DNA of 64,000 bases from Hymenobacter oligotrophus (GCF_003574965.1 NZ_CP032317.1:1860001-1924000), one strand, 5' to 3'; positions 26,100 to 35,804 are shown, counted from the first letter of the stretch. The notes: generated by a model not told the origin, from the sequence alone. A program made the numbers and translations.

Positions 26100-26879
26100 T
26101 TACTTGCCCGCGTAGCGGCGCAGGCTTTTGTTGGCTTCGGGGTTGAGCGCGGCGGCGCGCTCCAGGTCTTTGCGGGCGTCTTCGGGTTTGTTGAGCGAAG
26201 CGTAGCAAATGCCGCGGTACTCGTAGGCATCGGCGTACTGCGGATCGAGGTCGATGGCCTTGTTGAAATCGGGCATGGCGCTTTTGTAGTTGCCGAGCTG
26301 CATTTTGGCAATGCCGCGGCCAAAATAAGCCTCTTTATCGGCGGGGCTGTACCGAATGGCTTTGCCAAAGTCGCTGATGGCGGCGTTGTACTCTTTCAAG
26401 CGCAAGCGCGTGAGGCCGCGGTTGTACAAGGCCACGGGGTTGGTGGCTTTCACGCGCAAGGCCGCGTTGAAATCGGTGAGGGCATTGCGGTAATCCTTGA
26501 GTTGCGCTTTGGCACGGCCGCGGGCAATCAGGGCGTCGGCGTTGCGCGGGTTGGTTTTCAGGCGGGCGTCGGCAGCTTTAATCTCGGTCCGAAAATCGGC
26601 CGGGGTGAGGCGTTCGGCCACGGCAGCCCTAGGTGCCGCAGGTGCCGTGGGCGCAGCGGCACCTAGCACGGGGGTGGGCGCGTTGCTGGCCACGGGCGTG
26701 GCAGACGTGGTGGTGAGGGGCCGGCTCGAATCGGCCGCGGCGGCGGCCTCGGCCTCGTTGAGGCGCGCGCGCGCAGCCATGGTGGGCGTTTCGTTTTCGC
26801 GGGTGGCCGAGCACTGGGCCGTAAGCAGAATTAGCAGCAGGCCGCCCAAAGCGGGCAAGTTGGGTATGGTTGGTTTCAT
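26100..26879 (-). CDS. TPR-repeat lipoprotein
   Basis: 259 residues with lipobox LLILLTAQC. After an Ala/Thr/Pro-rich linker (about 30-90), four or more tetratricopeptide repeats follow with the usual spacing: NADALIARGRAKAQLKDYRN, NPVALYNRGLTRLRLKEYNA, DKEAYFGRGIAKMQLGNYKS, YADAYEYRGICYASLNKPED. It should form a helical scaffold in the envelope for protein contacts; partners are unknown. The codon pattern and length are sound. Divergent from lpd. Confidence 0.88.
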   Translation of the reverse strand: MKPTIPNLPALGGLLLILLTAQCSATRENETPTMAARARLNEAEAAAAADSSRPLTTTSATPVASNAPTPVLGAAAPTAPAAPRAAVAERLTPADFRTEIKAADARLKTNPRNADALIARGRAKAQLKDYRNALTDFNAALRVKATNPVALYNRGLTRLRLKEYNAAISDFGKAIRYSPADKEAYFGRGIAKMQLGNYKSAMPDFNKAIDLDPQYADAYEYRGICYASLNKPEDARKDLERAAALNPEANKSLRRYAGK

Positions 26880-26975
26880 CAGAAGTCGTCAGAAAAAAAT
26901 AATGCAAGCGCGGAAAAGCCCAAACCCAGGCCCCGCGGTTTAGTATACGGCGCCCGCCCGCCAAAGTACCGCGCA

Positions 26976-27007
26976 TTGGGGCGGTATTGCCGGGGCGGCT
27001 ATCTTTG
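26976..27007 (+). promoter_or_regulatory. Probable promoter of lpd
   Basis: TTG (26976-26978), 21-base spacer, TATCTTTG (27000-27007), a full match to the Bacteroidota -7 box TAnnTTTG. The start codon is 63 bases downstream. Confidence 0.6.
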
Positions 27008-27070
27008 CCCACCCGAGCCCTGGCTGGGCCCGGCTTTCATTTGCCCATCTTTCCCATCAGACAACCTTAT

Positions 27071-28465
27071 ATGGCATTGCAGTACGACGTAGTCGTGATT
27101 GGCTCGGGCCCTGGCGGCTACGTAGCGGCCATTCGCGCCTCGCAGCTTGGCCTGAAAGTAGGCGTGGTAGAGCGCGAATCGCTCGGTGGTATCTGCCTCA
27201 ACTGGGGCTGTATCCCCACCAAAGCCCTGCTGAAATCGGCGCAGGTATTCGACTACCTGAAGCACCCGCAGGACTACGGCCTCTCGGCCGACAACGTAGG
27301 CTACGACTTTGGCGCCGTGGTAAAGCGCAGCCGCGGCGTGGCCGAGGGCATGAGCAAGGGCGTTACCTTCCTGCTGAAGAAAAACAAGGTTGACGTAATT
27401 TCGGGCACGGCTAAAATCAGCAAGCCCGGCGAAGTGGCTGTAACCAAGGCCGATGGCGGCGCCGAAACCATTCAGGCCAAGCACATCATCCTGGCTACCG
27501 GCGCCCGCGCCCGCGAGCTGCCCAACCTGCCCATCGACCACAAAAAAATTCTTGGCTACCGCGATGCCATGGTGCTGCCCGAGCAGCCCAAAAGCATGGT
27601 GGTAGTAGGCTCGGGCGCCATCGGCGTGGAGTTTGCCTACTTCTATGCCACCATGGGCACCAAGGTTACCATCGTGGAGTTCATGCCGCGCATCGTGCCG
27701 GTGGAGGACGAAGAGGTATCGAAGCAGCTGGAGCGTTCGTTTAAAAAGTCGGGCATCGACATCCTGACCAACGCCTCGGTAGAGAAGGTAGATACAAGCG
27801 GCGCCGGCTGCAAAGTGACCATCAAAACCGCTAAGGGCGAGCAGCAAATGGAGGCCGACGTGGTGCTGAGCGCCGTGGGCATTCAGCCGAACCTCGAAAA
27901 CCTAGGCCTTGAGGAGCTGGGCATCACGGTGGAGAAAGGCCGCATCAAGGTGGATGAGTACTACCGCACCAACGTGCCCGGCATCTACGCCATCGGCGAC
28001 ATCGTGCCCGGCCCGGCGCTGGCGCACGTGGCTTCGGCCGAAGGCATTACCTGCGTGGAGGCCATTGCGGGCCACCACCCCGAGCCCATCAACTACGGCA
28101 ACATCCCCGGCTGCACCTACTGCTACCCCGAAATTGCCTCGGTGGGCCTCACCGAAGAAGAAGCCCGCAAGCAGGGCTACGACGTGCTCGTGGGCAAATT
28201 TCCCTTCTCGGCCTCGGGCAAAGCGTCGGCTTCGGGGGCTAAGGATGGCTTTGTGAAAGTCATCTTCGACAAGAAGTACGGCGAATGGCTGGGTGCCCAC
28301 ATGATTGGCGCCGGCGTAACCGACATGATTGCGGAAGCCGTGGTGGCGCGCAAGCTCGAAACCACCGGCCACGAAATCATCAAGGCCATTCACCCCCACC
28401 CCACCATGTCGGAGGCGGTGATGGAAGCTGCCGCCGCTGCCTACGGCGAGGTAATTCACTTGTAA
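27071..28465 (+). CDS. lpdA: Dihydrolipoyl dehydrogenase (E3)
   Basis: 464 residues from the ATG at 27071. FAD motif VVVIGSGPGGYVAAIRASQ, redox-active disulfide GGICLNWGCIPTK (Cys42, Cys47), NAD motif VVVGSGAIGVEFAYFY, GDIVPGPALAH, and the C-terminal catalytic HPHPTMSEA. It reoxidises dihydrolipoamide in the pyruvate, 2-oxoglutarate or branched-chain dehydrogenase complexes, or in glycine cleavage. No other subunit is adjacent, which is common for the shared E3. Cytoplasmic. Has its own promoter and terminator. Confidence 0.97.
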   Translation: MALQYDVVVIGSGPGGYVAAIRASQLGLKVGVVERESLGGICLNWGCIPTKALLKSAQVFDYLKHPQDYGLSADNVGYDFGAVVKRSRGVAEGMSKGVTFLLKKNKVDVISGTAKISKPGEVAVTKADGGAETIQAKHIILATGARARELPNLPIDHKKILGYRDAMVLPEQPKSMVVVGSGAIGVEFAYFYATMGTKVTIVEFMPRIVPVEDEEVSKQLERSFKKSGIDILTNASVEKVDTSGAGCKVTIKTAKGEQQMEADVVLSAVGIQPNLENLGLEELGITVEKGRIKVDEYYRTNVPGIYAIGDIVPGPALAHVASAEGITCVEAIAGHHPEPINYGNIPGCTYCYPEIASVGLTEEEARKQGYDVLVGKFPFSASGKASASGAKDGFVKVIFDKKYGEWLGAHMIGAGVTDMIAEAVVARKLETTGHEIIKAIHPHPTMSEAVMEAAAAAYGEVIHL

Positions 28466-28487
28466 GCCCTAGGTAAGCTTATAGGCC

Positions 28488-28522
28488 AACGGCCCGCCGG
28501 AACAGTGTTCCGGCGGGCCGTT
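28488..28522. terminator. Strong hairpin between convergent genes
   Basis: A perfect 16-bp stem (28488-28503 / 28507-28522) with a 3-base loop, 22 bases after the lpd stop and before the end of the opposing small gene. Confidence 0.85.
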
Positions 28523-28537
28523 GTGCTTGTTGTAGTA

Positions 28538-28792
28538 TTACTTCGATTTCTTTCGGTGCACCAAGCTCCGAATTCTGGAAAGCCTTCGTTTCAGCACCCT
28601 GCCGATAAGCGCCGCCTTGGCTTTCTGCCGCTGCTGCAAATGGGTTAGTTGCTGAAACCCGGCCCAAATATTGACGGGGTCGAACAATGCCAAGGATGCA
28701 GCCAAATCAGGCTCAGGAGCCTGGTTGAACGCGTATCCGTTTTGGCGAGCTTGATCGAACAATCCGATAGGTACGGCCATGGCGTTAAGCAT
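28538..28792 (-). CDS. Small basic hypothetical protein (84 aa)
   Basis: 84 residues from the ATG at 28792 (MLNAMAVPIGLFDQARQNGY); a TTG four codons earlier is possible. The middle is mildly hydrophobic (LAASLALFDPVNIWAGF), the C-terminus strongly basic (VLKRRLSRIRSLVHRKKSK) and predicted amphipathic helical. No family recognised. It could be a small nucleoid- or membrane-associated protein, or a peptide precursor without maturation genes nearby. Local GC is a little lower than in neighbours. Could be a chance frame. Confidence 0.45.
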   Translation of the reverse strand: MLNAMAVPIGLFDQARQNGYAFNQAPEPDLAASLALFDPVNIWAGFQQLTHLQQRQKAKAALIGRVLKRRLSRIRSLVHRKKSK

Positions 28793-29071
28793 TGGTATTC
28801 TCAAATATTAGCAATAACAATGTATAACCCAAGCTCAGGCACGGCATTATTCCCGCGCACTGCCCATTTAACAGCGCCATTTTGCCAAGCCTGGCAGCGC
28901 CAGCAACGTTTTCAGGTTACTCAACTGGCCTTCCTTCTGTTTTACCGTCTGGTAGCTGGTGTTTCTCCTAGGTTCCGCTCGATGCAGCATATCCACACGG
29001 CACGGGCTACACGCCCAACAATTCTTCGTCTAGGGTGTTGGGCCGGCACGCATGCACAGAGTTCAACAAGG

Positions 29072-30529
29072 TCACGGGTTGGTGGCAGCCGCCTCCCAGC
29101 CACCACCTAGGGCACGGTACAACTCGATAAGCAGTTGAAATTGCTCCTTGCGCAGTTGGGTAGCTTCCAGCTCGGCATCGAGCACATTGCGCTGAGCGGT
29201 AATGACTTCGAGGTAAGTAGCCCGGTTGGCCACGTACAGGCTGTTGGAGGCCTCCACCGCCCGGTTGAGCGAGGCTACCTCTTGCTGCTTAAAAGCGTAG
29301 GCCCGCCGGAAATAAGCCAGCCCGCTGAGGTTGGTGTGCACCTCCCGAAAACCGGTCTGCAGGGCCTTCTGGTAAGCAAAAACTGCTTCGCGCTCGGTGG
29401 CGGTAGCGCGCTGATAATCGGCTTTTATCTGGCTGCGGTTGAACACGGGTGCGGCCAAGCCCGCCAGCAGCCCAAAGGCTACCGATTGCGGCTGAAACAA
29501 CAGCGACGTGCGGTAGGCGTTCAGCCCCACATAGGGCGTGATGGTGAGCGAAGGCAGAAACGCCGCCCGGGCAGCAGCCACGTCGGCGCGGGTAGCGGTT
29601 AGCTCCAACTCGGCCTGCCGGATATCGGGGCGGCGCAGCAGCAAACGGGTGGGCACGCCGGCAGCCACGCTATCGGGCAGTGCCTGCTGCCGGATGGGCG
29701 CGCCCCGCACCACGCGCTGCGGGTACCGACCCAGCAGTTGGTTCAGCTCGTTTTCGGCCCGCACGATGCGCTGGCGTACTTGCTGCTCGAGGCTTTGGGT
29801 GCGCAGCATTTGCGCAGTAAACTGCTGCACAGCCAACTCGGTGGCGCGCCCACCGGTTTTCTGCACCTGCACAATCTCGAGGGCGCGCTCCTGCAGGCGG
29901 GCGTTGCGCACCAGCACATCCAGCTCCGAGTCGAGGGCCAGCAGTTCGTAGTACAGGCTGGCTACCTGCGCCACCAGCGAGGTGGTAACCAGGTAGCGGC
30001 CTTGCTCGGTAGCCAACAAACGCGCATAGGCTGCCTGCCGGCGCTGCCGCAGCCGGCCCCACAGGTCGATTTCCCAGGTGCTACGCAGGCCCAGAAAGTA
30101 GTCGGGCGTGGCAGGATTGGGGATGCGCTGGTCGCCGCGGATGTTGGGCGAAAGGTTGGTGTCGTAGTTGCCGACGCCGTTGAGCGTGTACTTGCCCCAC
30201 CGATCGAAACCGGCGGCGGTTACCCCGCTTACCGTTGGGAACAGCGCCCCGCGGGCCGCCACCACCGAGGCCCGCGCCTGCTCGATGCGCTGCACGGCCA
30301 TGCGCACATCGAGGTTGTTTTGCAGGGCTGTATCGATGAGGCTGACCAGCCGGGCATCGGCAAAGAACTCGCGCCAAGGCCGCTCGGCAACGCTGGCCGA
30401 GTCGGCGGCAGCGGCGGGGCCGTACTGCGCCGGCAGCACGGCCGCGGCCCTAGGTGGTGTGGGCTCGGCCACTTTGCAGCCAGCTAGCAGCAGCAGGCTT
30501 AGCAGGAAATACAAGCGTTGAGAAAGCAT
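29072..30529 (-). CDS. RND efflux outer-membrane factor (OprM/NodT family)
   Basis: 485 residues from the ATG at 30529, chosen because it gives the lipoprotein signal LYFLLSLLLLAGC. The OEP/TolC fold is shown by two similar helical halves with PWREFFADARLVSLIDTALQ, RGALFPTVSG, STWEIDLWGRLR, LLLRRPDIRQAELELTATRADVAAARAAFLP and SLNRAVEASNSLYVANRATY. It forms the outer-membrane exit channel of the pump encoded just upstream (gap 217 bases). Last gene of the leftward efflux operon 35768-29072. Confidence 0.95.
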   Translation of the reverse strand: MLSQRLYFLLSLLLLAGCKVAEPTPPRAAAVLPAQYGPAAAADSASVAERPWREFFADARLVSLIDTALQNNLDVRMAVQRIEQARASVVAARGALFPTVSGVTAAGFDRWGKYTLNGVGNYDTNLSPNIRGDQRIPNPATPDYFLGLRSTWEIDLWGRLRQRRQAAYARLLATEQGRYLVTTSLVAQVASLYYELLALDSELDVLVRNARLQERALEIVQVQKTGGRATELAVQQFTAQMLRTQSLEQQVRQRIVRAENELNQLLGRYPQRVVRGAPIRQQALPDSVAAGVPTRLLLRRPDIRQAELELTATRADVAAARAAFLPSLTITPYVGLNAYRTSLLFQPQSVAFGLLAGLAAPVFNRSQIKADYQRATATEREAVFAYQKALQTGFREVHTNLSGLAYFRRAYAFKQQEVASLNRAVEASNSLYVANRATYLEVITAQRNVLDAELEATQLRKEQFQLLIELYRALGGGWEAAATNP

Positions 30530-30746
30530 GAGGTAGAGCATAAGAGCGGGCCGCCGCGGGTGCAGGGCCCGGCCTAGGTGGAGCGGCGCGTTGTGCAGGG
30601 CACCAGCGGAAGCTTCGGCACCGGTTCGCAGAAAAATGGCGGTTCCCCAACCGTAGCCATTTGCTTGCTCTCCGGCCCGAAGCCTGGCTGTGCCCGGCAC
30701 AACGCTAAGCGGCCTTGCCACCTAGGCGTTTAATCCGTTGTGTTAC

Positions 30747-33700
30747 TTAAGCTGGTTCGGGCTCGAGGCGCCGCACCGCGTGCCGGGTTTCCACCGGGGC
30801 TTCTTCGTCATCTTCTTCCGCAGCAGCGGGTTTGCTGAGGCCGGCAAACAGCACGTACAGGCCGGGAATCAGCACTACCCCAAACAGGGTACCGATGAGC
30901 ATACCGCCCGCCGAGGCCGTGCCGATGGAGCGGTTGCCCATGGCCCCGGCGCCCGAGGCAATGCACAGCGGAATCAGGCCCGCGATGAACGCAAACGACG
31001 TCATCAGAATGGGCCGCAGGCGCGACACGGCGCCCTCCACGGCGGCCTCGAGCACCGAGGCGCCTTGCTGCCGGCGCTGGTTGGCTACCTCGATGATGAG
31101 GATGGCGTTTTTGCCTAGCAAGCCGATAAGCATTACCAGCGCCACCTGCGCGTAGATGTTGTTTTCGAGACCTAGGAGCTTCAGCGACAGGAAGGCGCCG
31201 AACACGCCGGTGGGCAACGACAACAGCACCGGCATGGGCAGCAGGAAGCTCTCGTACTGGGCGGCCAGCAGCAGGTACACGAACACGATTACCACCAGAA
31301 AAATGTACACGGCCTGGTTGCCCGACAGGATTTGCTCGCGCGTCATGCCCGACCACTCAAAGCTGAAGCCGCGGGGCAGCTCTTTGGCAGCTACGCGCTC
31401 GGCCGCCGCGATGGCGTCGCCGGACGAGAAGCCAGGGGCGGGGTCGCCGTTGAGCATGGCCGAGGTGTACATGTTGTAGCGGGTGAGCAGTTCGGGACCG
31501 AACACGCGCTCCATGCGCAGGAACGTGGAGTAAGGCACCATTTCGCCGCGGTCGTTTTTGACGTAGAGCTTGAGCACGTCCTCGGGGGCGGCGCGGTAGT
31601 TGGGCGCAGCCTGCACCATTACCTTGTACATGCGCCCAAAGCGGATGAAGTTGGAAGCGTAGAGCGAGCCCAACAGCGTCTGGAGGGAGTTCATGGCCCG
31701 GTCCACGGTTACGCCTTTTTTGGCGGCCATCTCCTGGTCGACGTGGATGAGGTACTGCGGGAAGCTGGCGTCGAAGGTGGTGAAGGACGCCCCGATGGCG
31801 GGCGTTTGCGCCAGGGCCGTTACGAAGCGGTTGGTGACGGCGGCCGTCTGCTGCAGGTCGCCGCGGCCGGTTTTGTCGAGCACGCGCAGCTCAAAGCCGC
31901 TGCTGTTGCCAAAGCCCGGCACGGTGGGCGGCGAGAAGAACTCGATGTTGGCGTCGGTGATGTGGGCCGTGCGCTTGCGCAGCTCCGCAATCAGCTCGGT
32001 GGCCGTTTGGGGCCGCTCGTCCCAGGCTTTGAGGTTGATCATGCCCATGCCATAGGAGGCGCCGGCCACCTCGTTGAGCAAGCTGTAGCCGGCCAGCGTC
32101 GTCACCGATTCTACCGGCTCCAGCTTGGCGGCAGCTTGCTGAATCTGATCGAGCACGCGCTCGGTGCGCTCTACCGTGGCGCCGGGCGGGGCCGTTACGT
32201 TCACGTAAATCATGCCCTGGTCCTCGGTTGGGATAAAGCCCGAGGGCAGCACCGTGCTCACGCCGTACGTAGCCAGGCAGAACGCCAGAAACAAACCCAG
32301 CGTAACCGCGCGCCGGGGAGCCAGCCACCGCAGCAGGTTTTCGTAACGCCGGGCCAGCTGGTCGTAGCGGTGGTTGAAGCCGGCAAAAAAGCGGGCCATC
32401 GGCCCCGGGCGTTTGGGCGCGGCGTGGGCATCGGCCGTGGCGTCTTCGGTAGCCGTGCCGTGCGCGGGCATTGGCCTGAGCAACAGGGCGCACAAGGCCG
32501 GCGTCAGGGTAAGCGCGTTGATGCCCGAGATGACGATGGAAATGGCCAGCGTCAGGGAAAACTGCCGGTAGAACACGCCCACCGGGCCCGACATAAACGC
32601 CACCGGCACGAACACGGCCGACATTACCAGCGTGATGGCCACGATGGCCCCGCCAATTTCGCGCATGGCGGCCAGCGTGGCGGCCCGGGCCGACAAATGC
32701 TCCTCGTGCATCTTGACGTGCACGGCCTCCACCACCACAATGGCGTTGTCGACCACAATGCCAATGGCCAGCACCAGGGCGAAGAGCGTGAGCAGGTTGA
32801 TGCTAAAGCCCAGCATTTGCATAAAGGCCAGCGTGCCAATAAGCGCCACGGGCACGGCCAGGGCCGGAATCAGGGTGGAGCGCCAGTCCTGCAAAAACAC
32901 GTACACCACCAGAAACACCAGCAGAAAGGCCTCGAGCAAGGTGCGCACCACTTCCTGAATGGAGGCGTCGAGGAAGCGCGACACGTCGTAGCTGATGTTG
33001 TAGGACATGCCCGGCGGGAAGCTGGTTGCTTGCAGCTCCGCCATGCGCGCCTTTACGTTGGCAATTACCTCGCGGGCGTTGGAGCCGGGGCGCTGCTTAA
33101 GCATGATTGCGGCCGAGGCGCGGCCGTCGGTTTTGGAGGCCATGCCGTAGCTGAACGTGCCAAATTCCACGTCGGCCACGTCCTTCAGGCGCAGAATGGA
33201 GCCGTCGGCATTGGCCCGCACCACGATGTTGCGGTACTGCTCCGGCTCGAAAAACTTGCCGGTGTAGCGCAGCACGTACTGCAGCATTTGGGCCGTGCGG
33301 CCGGAGCTTTCGCCGGCCTGGCCGGGAGCGGCCTCCACGTTCTGGGCCCGGATGGCCTCCACCACTTCGTCGGCCGACACGTTGTAGGCCAACAGGCGGT
33401 CGGGCTTTACCCACACGCGCATGGAGTACTCGCGGGAGCCCATGATTTCGGCCCGGCCCACGCCGTCGATGCGCTTAAGCTCCTGCAGGATGTTGATATC
33501 GGCGAAGTTGTAGATAAACTTCTCGTCGGCCGCCGGGTCGGTGCTCATCACGTTCAGGTAGAGCAACATGCTGTTGACTTCCTTTTCCGTGGTTACGCCG
33601 GCGCGGATCACCTCCACGGGCAGCTCGTCGATAACCGTCGTGACGCGGTTCTGCACGTTCACGGCGGCTAGGTCGGGGTCGGTGCCTACCTCAAAAAACA

Positions 33701-33974
33701 CCTGCACGGCCGTGATGCCGTTGTTGCTGGTCACCGTCGACATGTACGTCATGCCCGGCACGCCGTTGATGGCGCGCTCCAGCGGCGTGGCCACGGCCTT
33801 GGCGCACACCTCGGCGTTGGCCCCGGTGTACTTGGCCGTTACCGTTACGGAGGGCGGCACAATTTCGGGAAACTGCGTGATGGGCAGGGTAAGAAACGCC
33901 AGCCCGCCCAGCAGCACAAAAATCAGCGAAATGACCAGCGAGAGTACCGGTCGTTTGATAAACAATGCGAGCAT
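30747..33974 (-). CDS. RND multidrug efflux permease (AcrB/HAE1 type)
   Basis: 1075 residues, usual for AcrB-like pumps. MLALFIKRPVLSLVISLIFVLLG forms TM1. The porter domains contain NGITAVQVFFEVGTDPD and QNRVTTVIDELP. The TM4 proton relay Asp pair is in LFALVLAIGIVVDNAIVVVEAVHVK, and RND repeats occur near GLIPLCIASGAGAMGNRSIGT. Proton-driven export of drugs, dyes, detergents or similar amphiphiles across both membranes. Middle gene of the operon; the adaptor is upstream, the channel downstream. The large antisense open frame over it is a GC artefact. Confidence 0.97.
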   Translation of the reverse strand: MLALFIKRPVLSLVISLIFVLLGGLAFLTLPITQFPEIVPPSVTVTAKYTGANAEVCAKAVATPLERAINGVPGMTYMSTVTSNNGITAVQVFFEVGTDPDLAAVNVQNRVTTVIDELPVEVIRAGVTTEKEVNSMLLYLNVMSTDPAADEKFIYNFADINILQELKRIDGVGRAEIMGSREYSMRVWVKPDRLLAYNVSADEVVEAIRAQNVEAAPGQAGESSGRTAQMLQYVLRYTGKFFEPEQYRNIVVRANADGSILRLKDVADVEFGTFSYGMASKTDGRASAAIMLKQRPGSNAREVIANVKARMAELQATSFPPGMSYNISYDVSRFLDASIQEVVRTLLEAFLLVFLVVYVFLQDWRSTLIPALAVPVALIGTLAFMQMLGFSINLLTLFALVLAIGIVVDNAIVVVEAVHVKMHEEHLSARAATLAAMREIGGAIVAITLVMSAVFVPVAFMSGPVGVFYRQFSLTLAISIVISGINALTLTPALCALLLRPMPAHGTATEDATADAHAAPKRPGPMARFFAGFNHRYDQLARRYENLLRWLAPRRAVTLGLFLAFCLATYGVSTVLPSGFIPTEDQGMIYVNVTAPPGATVERTERVLDQIQQAAAKLEPVESVTTLAGYSLLNEVAGASYGMGMINLKAWDERPQTATELIAELRKRTAHITDANIEFFSPPTVPGFGNSSGFELRVLDKTGRGDLQQTAAVTNRFVTALAQTPAIGASFTTFDASFPQYLIHVDQEMAAKKGVTVDRAMNSLQTLLGSLYASNFIRFGRMYKVMVQAAPNYRAAPEDVLKLYVKNDRGEMVPYSTFLRMERVFGPELLTRYNMYTSAMLNGDPAPGFSSGDAIAAAERVAAKELPRGFSFEWSGMTREQILSGNQAVYIFLVVIVFVYLLLAAQYESFLLPMPVLLSLPTGVFGAFLSLKLLGLENNIYAQVALVMLIGLLGKNAILIIEVANQRRQQGASVLEAAVEGAVSRLRPILMTSFAFIAGLIPLCIASGAGAMGNRSIGTASAGGMLIGTLFGVVLIPGLYVLFAGLSKPAAAEEDDEEAPVETRHAVRRLEPEPA

Positions 33975-34187
33975 GCAGGAGATAAATGGTCAGTTGACAG
34001 TCGTCAGCGACTTGAGAAAAACACCCTGCCCCTCACGCCCGCCCAAAGCCGCGTTGCCAACCGGCCAGAGCCACCTCTTTCACCTTGTTTCTCCTTGAAA
34101 ATGGCTTTGGCCGGGGTGGGGCAACGCTGCTTCGGCGGGCGGATGTCGCGTGCTGAACAGGTGGAGAGCAGCGACATGGGGCGAAAC

Positions 34188-35405
34188 TCAGTAGGCGTGC
34201 ACCGTGGCTACCGAACCGCTGCCGCCACCGCTGGGCCTAGGTGCTGGCGCCAGCAGGCTATCGATGCCCACGGCCCGGGGCCTGATGCGCATACCGTCGC
34301 GGGCATCCTGCACGCCTTCGTACACCACCCGGTCGCCGGGCTTCAGGCCGGCTTCCACCACATAAAAGTGCGAGAGGCGCGTTTTGGGCACAAAGTGCGT
34401 TTGGCGCAAGCGGTTGTCTTGGCCGACGAGGAACACGTAGTTTTTGTCCTGAAGCTCGAACACGGCCTTTTGCGGCAGCAGCACGGCATTGGCTACCTCG
34501 CTGGCGAGCTTAATGCGGCCGGTGGCGCCGTGCTTCAGCAGCTTATCGGGGTTCTGGAAACGCGCCCGGAACGCAATGGAGCCGGTGTTGGCATCGAACT
34601 CGCTCTCCACGGTTTCGATGCGCCCTAGGTGCGGGTACTGCGAGCCATCGGCCAGCACCAGCTGCACCTCGTCGGCGTGGCTGCTGGGGCCTTTGGCGCG
34701 GCGCTTCATGTAGTCGAGGTACTCGCCCTCCGACACCGTGAAGTAGGCAAACACGGCCCGGATGTCGGACACGGTGGTGAGCAAGGTGCCGTCGTCGACC
34801 AGACTGCCCACTTTCAGCGGAATCCGGTCGATGATGCCATCGAAGGGGGCGCGCACCTGCGTGTACGAGAGGTGCAGTTGGGCATCGGCCAACGACGAGC
34901 GGGCCTGCGCGGCCTCGGAGTGCGCGGCCTTCAGCTTGGCCTGGGCCACCTCCAGCTCCGTTTTCGACACGATGTTTTTATCGACCAGCAGCGTTACTTG
35001 CTTTACCTCCAGCTCGGCTACGCGGGTGGCGGCTTGGGCGCTGGCCAAGGCCGCTTTTGCCTTGCTGATTTGGGTGCGGTACGGCGCGTCGTTGATGCTG
35101 AACAGCAGTTGGCCTTGTGTTACCTCCTGGCCTTCGTCGACGTGAATTTTATCGAGGAAACCCTGCACGCGGCCGCGCACCTCCACGTTGCGCAGGGCCT
35201 GAATGTCGGCTACGTACTTGCGAAACAGCACGGTATCCTTGGCTACAAGCTGCGTAACGGGCAGCACGGGCGTAGCTTCGGTGGCGGCGGCGGCGTTGGC
35301 CGATTGCTCGGTTTCGCCTTTGGCCGTGCAGCCGGCCAGGGCCAGGCCACCTAGGGCGGCGGAAAGCAGGGGTAAGCGTAGTATTTGGGGTAGCGGTGCG
35401 AGCAT
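34188..35405 (-). CDS. RND efflux periplasmic adaptor (MFP)
   Basis: 405 residues from the ATG at 35405, giving the lipoprotein signal LLSAALGGLALAGC. Typical adaptor order: a barrel-sandwich lipoyl half (VRGRVQGFLDKIHVDEGQEV), an alpha hairpin (about 105-175), the second lipoyl half (RAPFDGIIDRIPLKVGSLV), a beta barrel and a membrane-proximal C-terminal domain (GLKPGDRVVYEGVQDARDGM). It links permease and outer-membrane channel. A four-unit ATTAG array lies 61 bases upstream of its start, so it may have its own regulated promoter. Confidence 0.95.
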   Translation of the reverse strand: MLAPLPQILRLPLLSAALGGLALAGCTAKGETEQSANAAAATEATPVLPVTQLVAKDTVLFRKYVADIQALRNVEVRGRVQGFLDKIHVDEGQEVTQGQLLFSINDAPYRTQISKAKAALASAQAATRVAELEVKQVTLLVDKNIVSKTELEVAQAKLKAAHSEAAQARSSLADAQLHLSYTQVRAPFDGIIDRIPLKVGSLVDDGTLLTTVSDIRAVFAYFTVSEGEYLDYMKRRAKGPSSHADEVQLVLADGSQYPHLGRIETVESEFDANTGSIAFRARFQNPDKLLKHGATGRIKLASEVANAVLLPQKAVFELQDKNYVFLVGQDNRLRQTHFVPKTRLSHFYVVEAGLKPGDRVVYEGVQDARDGMRIRPRAVGIDSLLAPAPRPSGGGSGSVATVHAY

Positions 35406-35465
35406 AGCTATTTGCCTTGCAAAGGCAATAAGGGTGGTTGGCGCCTCCAAAATTGATGTAGCGAC

Positions 35466-35502
35466 ATTAGAGCCGCATTAGGGCGGCATTAGAAAACATT
35501 AG
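35466..35502 (-). promoter_or_regulatory. Operator-like array: four ATTAG units, spacing 11/11/10
   Basis: ATTAG starts at 35466, 35477, 35488 and 35498 (plus strand; CTAAT read leftward). It lies upstream of the adaptor gene and overlaps the stop codon of the small gene at 35499. Helical phasing and tandem orientation are typical of OmpR-family regulator sites. The same architecture recurs at 35805. Confidence 0.65.
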
Positions 35503-35768
35503 AGGCGAGTTTGGGCGGTGGGCTGCCGTTGCCGCAGCAGGCTAACCAGCACGCTATCCTTGCGCAGCTGCTCGGCCTGGCAGGCGGCCAATTGGCCTTG
35601 CATCAGGCGCAGCTCCACCGCCGACTCGTCGGCCACGGTTTCGCGGTCGAGGCGGTAATCGGCTCCGGGGTACAGCAAATAGCAGTTTAGGCTGGCCGAC
35701 AACAGCAACGCCGCCAGCAGCAGCAAAGCGGGCAGCGGCGTTGGCCGACGATGCTTTTTCATGGGCAT
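35499..35768 (-). CDS. Small membrane-anchored protein at the head of the efflux operon
   Basis: 89 residues from the ATG at 35768 (a second ATG two codons later is equally good): MPMKKHRRPT, then one membrane span (LPALLLLAALLLSASLNCYLLY), then a charged helix likely to be a short coiled coil (VELRLMQGQLAACQAEQLRKDSVLVSLLR). It lies between the two ATTAG arrays and 93 bases upstream of the adaptor. It may be a small accessory or regulatory subunit of the pump or its sensor. No family recognised. Confidence 0.6.
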   Translation of the reverse strand: MPMKKHRRPTPLPALLLLAALLLSASLNCYLLYPGADYRLDRETVADESAVELRLMQGQLAACQAEQLRKDSVLVSLLRQRQPTAQTRL

Positions 35769-35804
35769 AAATGCACGGATCGGCCACAAAGGAGGCCGTA
35801 GCGC

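Noticed and set aside
31332-33671. 779-residue open frame antisense to the RND permease gene
   Set aside because: It mirrors a fully recognisable AcrB-like protein on the other strand and its translation is His/Gly/Arg-rich noise, as expected from GC-rich codon bias.
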